From Polysphondylium violaceum (lineage: Eukaryota > Evosea > Eumycetozoa > Dictyosteliales > Dictyosteliaceae), in NCBI GenBank assembly GCA_000277445.1, contig AJWJ01000440.1:1-20372 (forward strand): DNA of 20,372 nucleotides. Direction: 5' to 3'. The position numbers and the translations under genes were made by a program. The notes below the pieces were generated by a model. The model ran no database searches. It worked only from the letters and a program-made list of their open reading frames with translations, and had not been told where the DNA came from. This document shows positions 9,791 through 18,829 of this stretch, piece after piece (within the stretch, counting starts at the first letter, position 1; every line of letters starts with the position of its first letter).

Positions 9791-10165
9791 TTAACCTAAT
9801 AAAACACCTAAATATGTCTTTTTATTTTCAACAAATCTGACATGATCTTTACATGTAAATAATATATAACCATCATTACCAAATCTTTGATATCGAGATT
9901 CAATGATTAGAGTAGACTCTGATTTCTTTGTTACAAAAATATCTCCAAGATGGTGAATACAACAGTTGAAATTGGAATTTTCCCGTTATTAATTTGCTGT
10001 ACGAATGATCATTTTCGGATTTCCTTTAATAATAGATCTTTTGATTGTAATGAAATCATCTGTAGTAATGTACACGATAAAATACATAGTATCAAGAAAG
10101 ATAAAGAAAAGCAATTTGCCTTTTTTTATTTTGATTGCTTTTTTATCTAAATATTCAGATTTTTA
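9791..10165 (-). pseudogene. Decayed coding relic after the comC-like gene
   Basis: The gap 9664-10162 holds a minus-strand frame that reads as protein-like sequence for about 100-120 codons, broken by an adjacent pair of stops near its middle. It contains phrases such as YITTDDFITIKRSIIKGNPK, CIHHLGDIFVTKKSES and YQRFGNDGYILFTCKDHVRF. Composition and codons look coding, unlike the AT-rich spacer around it. The part before the break faintly recalls the start of a BTB/POZ domain, but I do not claim it. It begins immediately downstream of the comC-like stop codon, on the same strand and in the same frame, probably by chance. A real short gene with an unrecognised intron is the alternative. Confidence 0.4.
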
Positions 10166-13100
10166 ATTTGAAATTACTTTTTTAAGTTTTATAGCTAGGG
10201 GTGAGCTACCTTTTCTACTAAAAAAGAAAATAAGAGCAGCACTAATGATTACTAAAAATACAACACCACCAATAACAATACCTGCAATTTGAGCACCTGT
10301 TAGTTTGTTTTGCTTTATAGTGCATATAGAGTTTTCATGATCATTTGCAGATTTATTCTCGATTAAAACTGAAAAGTCTGGATCAAGTTGAACGTTGTTT
10401 TTATAGTATGGTATATTTAGACCAATATAAGATTGGGATTCATCTGGTTTACTAATTGATTGTTTGTAATCTTTTAATAGTGTGTTTGTAATTAATGTTT
10501 CTCTGCCTTCCACGATAGCATATTTAATAAATCTACCATACAATGATCTATCTTGAATTTGAATTCTAAGATATTCAGAAGAAGAGTCATCAATGAAATC
10601 TGTGAGGGAGCATGTTGATCCCAGGGAACTTGATGATTTAAATGATGCCATCAACACAAGTTGTAATGTATTTAGACTAGATTCAAATTGATAAGATGTA
10701 ATGTTGAACGTAAACTTTACTGTAGATGGTTGGATATTAATAACTTGATTACCAAATGTTACATTGTAGGATTGACTAAATATTTGAACAATTGATGTTA
10801 TATTTGTCGATTCCAACATATAAACATATTCATATCGTTTATAAATATCATTAGATGCTGATGATATCAATATCCAATTACCTGGTACGAAATCGTATAA
10901 TTTGATTTGACTTGAATCTGTTTTTAATTCTCTTAATGCAACAACTGATAATACAGATTCAAACTTTTGTTGGTCAATTGTATTTACTATTACTGTTGGA
11001 TCTGTTGTATTTGGTGTTGTAATTGTTGTATTTACAATAGTTGATGAGCAATCGATACCAGAGTGGGGATAAAAACAAAAGCATGCACCATTATTACAAT
11101 ATCCGTAATTATTCGATTCACCACAACCTTTTGGACATTTTTGTGTGGGTGGTGATGTGATCGGTTGGTCTGTTGGTTGTCCATATGGATCAACTTCATT
11201 ATCTGGTGGGAATCCTGTGCAATACACAGGTTGATTTACTTTAGATGATGGAGGTGTGAAATAATAACTATCACTCTTGATTCCATTGTTTTCATTCTTG
11301 TCAATTTGAATTGTAAATTCATCAAGTTGTACAAATTGTTTGATTAGAATGTAAATGCTAGAAAATTCAATAAAATCTGGACGATTGTAAGTTACTATTG
11401 TATTTGGAACGATGATTTTAATCGAAATCATATTTGGATCAAGTCCAAAGTTATGGCCATAAATGAAAATCTTGGTACCAACTCTTTGTACATTCGTGAT
11501 AATAACATCTTGATCATCTGTTTTAACATTGATAATAGAGTTGCCAGATTGGTTTTTGAGTTGATCAAAGCTCATACCTTTGATATTCATTAATTTATCA
11601 GCAACACCATAGATTGAAATACCAAATTTCTTTTCAGTGAGAGCAAAGTTGTATGGGATTTCTATAGTTGTATTGTATGATACCCATGTGTTAGTATATC
11701 CTTTGACTCTTGTTGCCTTGAATCCAGTTGGTTTAAGACTCAAATCTTCAATATAGATATACGGATTGTGTCGAATTGAAATACCATTTATATCTGATGT
11801 TTCAAAATAAACTTGCATAGTTCTATTCTTTGATGTAACATCGATTGTATTCAAATATGTTTTGAAATTAAATATCAATGGTCCTTCATTATCACCTAGA
11901 TCTATAAATTGGAAAAAGTTAATAAAATAAAAGAATTAAATTTGAAAATGTTATATATATTTACTTTGACAAGAGATTGGAATATTAAATAGAGATAAAT
12001 CTGGGTGATTAATAAATGGATTAGTAACATAATAGGAACTTCTATATGAAGGAGTAGAGTTTGAAAAATGACCACTCGTATCTCGGAGTGTCAACTCTTT
12101 GATTGAAAATATTTGTGTTTTGCATATATTGAGATCAATGGTAATGTTAAAATCATAAACCCCTTTATATGGATCAACAGAATCACATGGTCCAAATGTA
12201 AATTGATAACCTAAATAGTCAACATCACTATTGATTGTAAGATTACCAGATTCTAAACCATTTAATGGATCTAATATTGTAAATCTCCATCCAATAGTTT
12301 GTGTATTGTTTGGTAATAATTCTCCTCTTAAAGTAGTTATACTACCAACAATTGGTGCCATTTCATCAGCGTCTATAGTTTTATATATATTAATACAAAA
12401 GGAATAAAAGAGTTTGACCAAAATACATACCCGATGAAGAAACATATAGAGAGGCATTTGCAAACAAAGACGAAAGAGTAGATGGTCCAACATCTTGTCC
12501 TTCAATATTGATAATATAATGTACATAGCCAGTAAACATTCTTGCAGGCATAAAAAAGTTACATGTATACAATTTTTTATCAACATCCCAAGAAAGATAA
12601 TCCCATTCCATCTCATTCGTTTTGTATTGAGTGGCTAATAAATCACTGCAAATTAATTTGAATGGAATTATTTGAGTAATATCTGCATTTGTTACATTTA
12701 GAGAAACAATATTCCAAACACCATTGTTTGATAAATCAACATTATTTAAATCAAATGAAAAACTAGTTAAATCTTGGAATAGGATACCTAATTAATTGGA
12801 ATAAAAACTTTTGATTAATATTAAATGCTTTTGTAATATTTTTTTTTTAAATTTACTTTTAGCTTTTGGTATGAATGGATTGTCTGAGGGAAGAGTAATA
12901 CTTGTTCTCACATTATTCATCAACTTTAACATTAAAGTAAATCTTGATGGAGGGAGCATCTTTTCATAAATTGCGTAAAGAGGATTATTAAAAACTAAAT
13001 CTTTACTGAATAGAGTATAAGAAATCATAGCATTTGATATAGTGAATTCTTTGAAACCAGATGGACCTATAGTAGCATTAAGACGAGTCAAAAGTTTTCC

Positions 13101-14721
13101 ATTGCTGAGTTGAATATATTCTAATTTATTAACCGATGGTGCTATTTTATCTGTAAAAGGTGAGCTTTGTTAATATACTGTATATAAATTTATTTTCAGA
13201 ATAAATATATGTTGAACAACATATAAAATATCATACCACTTGATGGAGCAAAGGCCATAGAATCTTTACGTGTTGTCCCAAAAATGATTATTGCTTGTGG
13301 ATAATAGGTTGGAAGGAAAAAGGACTTTGTAAAAGTAATATTATTATAATTGCCATCAGAAAAACCAAATGGATAATCACTAAATGGATCGTATCTAACC
13401 TCATCTCCCACAACATAAGAATCAAATGTTTTGGTAATAAAACTACTAAATGTCAATGCCCCAGATCCTTCTTTGTAATATGTTTTAATATTATCGGCTC
13501 CCCCAATTGCATGAGTTGCTATTTGTAAAATATATAGGTTTTAGTAAAAGGATAAAGAAAATATTACATGGATTCATAAAACCTACGAGTGTTGTATAAA
13601 AGTGTTTTAAGGAGAGTAGGTTTACCAATTCCAACTGAAACAACACTTGCTGATATTACCAATGTGGAGGGATTGTTAAATGATTTGTAACCAATATAGG
13701 TAGCATTGTTTGGATTACCATAGACTGGATGAATAAAACCTGTGTAATTTGTTGAAAGAAGATTACAGATTGCAAATATTTGTGCCTCACCACTTGGATC
13801 TAAAATATTGACCAAAAATGAATTTGTGGAATTGTGATCGGTAAATGATACAAGTTGAGTTTCTTTTCCACTTAATGCTTTATTGTTATTATTATTATTA
13901 ATTATTATTTATTAGTAGTTTATTATAATAACAATCTATTTCCTTTATACTTACAAACAAAAGGTGTTGCCACAATTAAAGAACGATATAAATCTCCTGA
14001 AGCCAATGAAAGATATACTGATGAGGCTGCTAAATCGCTATATTTAATTCGTACAAAAAATAGTTTGGTTCTAGTCCCCAGCACGAGAGTAGATTCAAAA
14101 AAGATAAAACTTGATGAGGCTTGAGAAATACTAAATTCTGTTGTATCTGAAGTAGCTGCTATTGAAAACATGTCTTCAGGTATTCTGTTTTTATATATCA
14201 CCAATCTTGGAATAAAGTTTGAAAGATTTGTAGAGAGAGGTGGACCTTTATTATTAATTGGTTAGTATACTCTTATTAATATTGCTTTTAACACTGCTTA
14301 CCAACACAAACATATTCAGGAAAATCAATAGGATATAATATCTCTTGTTTATCGTAAATATTAATTCGAGGACTTTGATTAACATTTGCTATAGAATATG
14401 CTGTTAGCAATATCCAATCACCATAATAGACAGAAGTAGGTACCCCAGAAGAACCAGTTATATTTTTAAAAGGAAATGATGAATCTATTTTTAAATGAAT
14501 TGAAAAAAAACAAGAATTTACAGTAGCACCAACTCTAGAATTGACAAAAAATGAAATATTTTTATCTATTATAATTGGTTGAGCTATATTTCATCTATTA
14601 ATGTTTGATATCATCACAACACAAATACAATATACTTACCCTCTGTGATCAAAGTAAAGAGTGACACAATTAATAATACTTTTACAAAAAAAACATCTAT
14701 TACCTTTTTCATTGTAATCAT
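10163..14721 (-). CDS. Large comC-like surface protein, IPT/EGF/TM, about 1341 aa
   Basis: Nine exons on the minus strand: 14721-14640, 14583-14302, 14245-13955, 13877-13587, 13518-13237, 13150-12857, 12787-12431, 12372-11965, 11901-10163. Every junction is phase 1. For exon 4 a second donor (exon end 13626) is possible, but the chosen one gives a 68-base intron like its neighbours. The product starts with a signal peptide (or from Met4), followed by repeated modules of about 94-136 residues, many Asn glycosylation sites, an IPT/TIG-like segment (VQRVGTKIFIYGHNFGL, about 895-915), a single EGF-like domain at about 1018-1047 (CPKGCGESNNYGYC then CFCFYPHSGIDC), a long conserved beta-rich domain, a membrane segment at about 1296-1321 (GAQIAGIVIGGVVFLVII) and a short basic cytoplasmic tail. 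This is the architecture of the dictyostelid EGF/IPT surface protein family that includes ComC, used in cell-cell communication in development. The exact ligand or role is unknown. Confidence 0.85.
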
Positions 14722-14929
14722 TTACTTATTGATGAAACATAATGAATTAAAAATGATGAGGCCTGCCTTTCATAAGGAAAGACTGTGCCTTTTAAAATTT
14801 GAATGAGATTTTTACATTTAGCGAAATTTTTTTCAAAAAAACCTTTCATCCCATTTTAAACAAATCAGAATTATGTTGGTCAAAAGCTATCTTTTTACAG
14901 TTTTAGTAAAGTATAACCTTTGTTAATAT

Positions 14930-15262
14930 GGTTTGGACAACACTATACGGCCTCCTACATTGGTTTGAGTAGTAGATCAATCATGAAGATTTGAATCAAA
15001 AATACATTGGCTTTGAGTTGAGGTCTTTTTAATTATTAATACCAACATTTGGATGCATAGATGGAAGAAAAGATGTTGGCTATTGGAATTTATTAATAAA
15101 GAGGTTTATGATTTCAGATATGCAGTCTTTTGAGAATGAACCTTTTAAATGGTGCAGTTCAACCCAGATACAAGCGTCTCTGGGAAAACAACACCATCCA
15201 GATCACCTTGTTTTTAGTAGAATTTTTAAAAATTTGGAGAATGGGTATAAAAAAAGAAAGTA
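14930..15262 (+). pseudogene. Decayed coding relic upstream of the comC-like gene
   Basis: In the gap 14722-15313 one plus-strand frame reads protein-like for about 110 codons: YGLLHWFE, then NHEDLNQKYIGFELRSF, then about 77 uninterrupted codons including FGCIDGRKDVGYWNLLIKRF, NEPFKWCSSTQIQASLGK and HHPDHLVFSRIFKNLENG, ending at a stop. A few stops interrupt the earlier part. The longest piece that begins with Met is about 51 residues. Base composition is clearly less AT-rich than the spacer. I do not recognise the family. The left 200 bases of the gap should carry the promoter of the comC-like gene. Confidence 0.4.
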
Positions 15263-15313
15263 GGCTTCGGAATAAATACCTTTGATGTTTATTTTATTAA
15301 TTATATATTTTAT

Positions 15314-15928
15314 CTAATTTCTTAATGGTACAGCTGGTGGACCTCTGATGGGACCTTTGGCAGCACCTGGTGGAGGAGGAGCAACACGAGCCCCAACTGG
15401 AGGTGGTGGACCTGCTTTGGCAATAGGAGGGGGTGGAGCAGCTTTCTTTACGCCAAAAGTGGGTGGTGGAGCTGGAGAGGATGGTTTAGAAATAGGGGGT
15501 GGTGGAGCGGCAGCTTTCTTTACACCAAAACTAGGTGGAGCGGCTACTGGAGCTGGAGCCATTGGTTTGGCAATAAGAGGTGGTGGTCCTTTTTTGGCAC
15601 CAAAGGCAGGTGGAGGTGGTTGAGAGACTGGGGCTGGGGCACTTGGTTTGGCAATAAGAGGTGGTGGTCCTTTTTTGGCGCCAAAAGAGGGTGGAGCAGG
15701 CATTCCCATTCCCATCATACCACCGGGTGGTCTACCAGCGCCCATTGGACCACCACCGCCACCAGAAGATCCTTTTTCTGGTGCCAATACTGGTTTTGAT
15801 CTATCATTTGTGGTGGCTTTCTTTAACTTTTTTCCTTTTTCTATAGATTTTAATAAAGCACCTCTTTCTGCTGTTTTGGGTGGGGTTGGTGCGGCTGGGG
15901 CTGGGGGTGGGGGTGGAGGTGGTGGCAT
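15314..15928 (-). CDS. wipA: WIP/verprolin-like actin regulator with WH2 motif, 204 aa
   Basis: A single exon. The start is the Met directly before eight prolines; an in-frame Met 19 codons upstream would add a hydrophobic, AT-encoded leader not expected in this family. After the polyproline comes a WH2/verprolin-homology motif at residues 22-46 (RGALLKSIEKGKKLKKATTN then DRSKP), nearly the verprolin and WIP consensus, which binds monomeric actin. A Gly-rich stretch follows, then four imperfect repeats of FGxKKxxPPxIxKP with Pro/Ala spacers, and APPPPG. Proline runs should bind profilin and SH3 domains. WIP proteins bind and stabilise WASP and promote actin assembly at membranes. The protein ends GPPAVPLRN and shows no obvious WIP-type C-terminal WASP-binding motif. 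The wipA symbol is by analogy. Confidence 0.88.
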   Translation of the reverse strand: MPPPPPPPPAPAAPTPPKTAERGALLKSIEKGKKLKKATTNDRSKPVLAPEKGSSGGGGGPMGAGRPPGGMMGMGMPAPPSFGAKKGPPPLIAKPSAPAPVSQPPPPAFGAKKGPPPLIAKPMAPAPVAAPPSFGVKKAAAPPPPISKPSSPAPPPTFGVKKAAPPPPIAKAGPPPPVGARVAPPPPGAAKGPIRGPPAVPLRN

Positions 15929-16353
15929 TATGTATATGTGTTTTGGATTAAAAATTATAATAATAAATAAATAAATAGAGATCAACTATTAAATATGTGT
16001 ATGTGTGAGATGGTTTGTTTTAATATACAAATAAATATAATATAATATACAAATAATATTTAAATAAATAAATAATATCTTTTTTTAAAAAATAAATAAA
16101 TAAGTTTTGTAAATTTGATCAAAGGATTTTATAAATAAAAAAAGGAACCAATTAATTTGATAATTTGGATTTTTACTTTGATTTGTTTTGGGTTTTCTCT
16201 TTTTTTTTTTTTTGCCAAGATTTTTCAAAATTTTTTTTTTTTATGATAAAGGTTTTGTGAATGGATGGTTGATACAAATATGGTGAAAGATTTTTTTTTT
16301 TTCTTTTTCAAAAAAATATCTACATCAATTCAATTTATTCTTTTGTTTTTTTT
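15929..16353. promoter_or_regulatory. Intergenic: E3 ligase 3' end / WIP promoter
   Basis: About 425 bases, very AT-rich, with several T-runs of 10-14 and TAAATAAATAAA blocks. It lies between two tandem minus-strand genes, so it holds the 3' end of the ligase gene and the WIP promoter. No gene is seen. Confidence 0.4.
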
Positions 16354-18162
16354 TTATTGTGATAAAATTCGACACAACGAACAACCAAAACAATACTCTT
16401 CACCCTCTTCGTGTTTAACTTTACATTTACATCTTGGTAAGGCAGACTTTGGAGTTCTAGCTACTTCGTTTACTTTTTTATGACAATCATCACAAAAATG
16501 TGTTTTTCCCCAACAAAAAAATATAGAAATATTACAACAATATTTACATTTATATTCTCTATATAATTATTATTTATTAGTATTTTTATTTGTACATTAT
16601 TATTACTATACATACATATATTCTTTTCCATGAATTTTACAAGTTTCATTTCCATTTGAACTACATCCTCCACAAATGAGATCTTCTACTTTAAAATCCA
16701 CTGTATTTTCACCACATGCCTTTTCACCACCAAAATAAGGATTCTTTTAAAAAAGAGTAGTGAGATTAATAAACAGACATATCTATATATTATATATCAA
16801 ATATAAAACAATACTTACTTTACATTTAAAACACATAAAATAAGAAAACCTTTCCATAACATAAGACTCTTTGTTATTAAACCATTTAGATTTGGTATCA
16901 TTTAAATCTACACCTTTTTCAGGACCAAAATGAGATAATCTTTGTAAACCCTTAGATTGAACAATATCATATAAATCATTTATCGGTTTAATGTATTTTT
17001 CCAAAGAGGGATGAGACATATTTTGAGAACAGAGGGAGCATTTTAAAAATCCAAAAGATATACGTGAACTTGACCATCTCTTTGATATGATATTCTTACA
17101 ACAATGATAGTGAAATATATGCCCACAATCCAATTGAATCGATGGTGCACTCTCCAAATCATCTGTCCAACATATATTACAATAATCATTCATTTTCTGA
17201 TTTGTGTTGGATTGTTTGCAATCGGGATGAATACAAGGCAAGCATTCGAGTTCATTTCTTATACCCATACAAGGATGACCGCATTCCAATTTCTTTTTAC
17301 AACTCTTGGCCTTTAATCGCTTGCACTCTTCATTGGCACAACCGTTTCCATTGCCACTATAGAGTAATGGAGTCTTGCAGTATCTACAGTGTTTGGTGGA
17401 ATTGAAAATCTGATAGTCGGCACAAGTGAATCCCAAATGATAGGGATGAACCAAACATTCTGTGCAAAATATTGTCGAGCACTCGAGACATCTAAAACGA
17501 TACTTTTTCTTGTGTTCAATGGATTCCCTACTCAATGGCTTACCATTGGCATCACATTCTATTCTAACACCATTCCCATCTGTTGACCAAGGTGAACCAA
17601 ATGACATTGTTTGCGGTGGTATGATTTTCTCCATAAATATACTACAACTTGGACATTTTACAAAGTTTTCTTTATTTTTATTGATCACTTGATCCAACGA
17701 TGCGCCTTGATAAATGGAAAACTCTTGTTCAGTCAACACTTGTTTAATATCATAGTTTGATATTGGTTTCTTGCAACTTTTACACTTTATTTTTGATACC
17801 TTTTTTTCATTTGATTTTGCCATTATAAAGTTGTGTAAACATTTTTTACAATATATATCTGAACACTTAATATAAATGTATAATATTAATATTATTAATA
17901 TTATTATTATTATTTAAATCTATTATTGTACATACATCTAAAAATACTATTTCTTCAATTGGATACTGTTTTAAACAATCTGTACATTCCATTTCAATTT
18001 TATCTTGATCACTATTTTCTTGTTCACTCATTAATTGTTGAATTAATTTTTGATTTCTTTCCTCTTCATCATCCAATTCAATTTCTTTATTATTTATATT
18101 TACATTTGATTTTAAATTTGATGTTGAAGATGTAGTTGTTGTAGTTGTTGTAGTTGTAGTTG

Positions 18163-18193
<31 letters not shown>

Positions 18194-18829
18194 TACATTT
18201 AAATTTACATTTGATTTTAATCTTTTAAACTCAAAATCAATAAAAGGATCAGTGGGACTTTCATAAAATGATCTAGGAGTAAATCCTTCATCTGGATACT
18301 TTCCACCAAAACTATTAAAACTATTAAAACTATTACTATTACTATGAATACTGTTGTTGTTGTTGTTATTGTTGTTGTTGTTATTTAAATTAAATTTTAT
18401 ATCGAGTGGTTTAGATTTAGTTGCTGTTGTTGTTGATGATGATGAAGATGAAAATAAATTTGGAGAATTTGGATTTGATGAAGGTGATTGTGAAATAATA
18501 GATAATATATTACTATTGTTTTTAATGAGTGAATTAAAAGCATCACCCATTACATTTGGATCTATGGTTTTCATCTCTTCCTCTCCTGAACTATAATCAG
18601 AGGAATAAGTTGATGATTGGTTACTATTATTTGTCCCATTATTATGTACACTATCATCATCATCATCATCATCATCCTGTTCTTCCCTCTCTTGTTCTGC
18701 TACTTTAATGATACTACTACTTGTTAAAACTCTAAATGCTTCATTTAAAAATTGACCAAAGGATGTATTTTTTTTATTGTTATTGTTATTGTTATTGTTA
18801 TTCATCATCAATTGTGACTTTAACTCCAT
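16354..18829 (-). CDS. RBR-RCR hybrid E3 ubiquitin ligase (MYCBP2-like C-terminus), 757 aa
   Basis: Four exons: 18829-17936, 17865-16819, 16743-16616, 16558-16354 (donors GTATGT, GTAAGT, GTATGT; acceptors TTAAG, AAAAG, TATAG). Residues 1-270 are low complexity (Asn, Asp, Ser, Thr runs). RING1-like: C282, C285, C299, D301, C304, C307, C326, C329. IBR-like: C369, C372, C402, C424, C427, C432, C435, H441, C446. A Cys-rich linker includes CGHPCMGI and CLPC. A second RING starts at C527 (YCNICW), with LDCGHIFHYHCC (543-554) and KCSLC (573-577). Then comes a tandem-cysteine domain: NPYFGGEKAC (648-657), LICGGC (669-674), EYKCKYCC (691-698), FFCWGKTHFCDDCH (703-716). From about C487 on it follows human MYCBP2/PHR, whose RING-Cys-relay passes ubiquitin between two cysteines to a Thr/Ser hydroxyl. 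The likely relay pair is C657 and C705, with H716 as base. The PHR scaffold domains are absent. The homology is firm; substrates and activity are inferred. Confidence 0.88.
18165..18193. repeat. ATT/TTA triplet run (poly-Asn)
   Basis: A run of TTA/ATT triplets inside exon 1 of the E3 ligase gene, read on the minus strand as AAT codons and giving a block of Asn; next to it, at about 18131-18162, GTT/GTA repeats encode Thr. Such homopolymer tracts are typical of dictyostelid proteins. Confidence 0.8.
18350..18383. repeat. GTT triplet run (poly-Asn)
   Basis: GTT repeats with one ATT, read on the minus strand as AAC/AAT codons and encoding a second Asn block of the E3 ligase N-terminal region. 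A further GTTATT run at about 18776-18801 encodes the Asn block after the initiator region. Confidence 0.8.
18653..18676. repeat. ATC triplet run (poly-Asp)
   Basis: Eight ATC triplets, read on the minus strand as GAT, give a run of eight Asp in the E3 ligase N-terminal region, directly after EREEQ. Confidence 0.8.

Noticed and set aside
9950-10150. Plus-strand 66-codon frame
   Set aside because: It overlaps the more protein-like minus-strand relic and shows no family features.
15348-15974. Gly-rich plus-strand open frames
   Set aside because: They are the complement of the proline-rich WIP-like coding sequence.
15929-15985. Upstream Met for the WIP-like protein (19 residues longer)
   Set aside because: The extension is Ile/Phe-rich and AT-coded, like spacer DNA, and WIP/verprolin proteins start at the polyproline.
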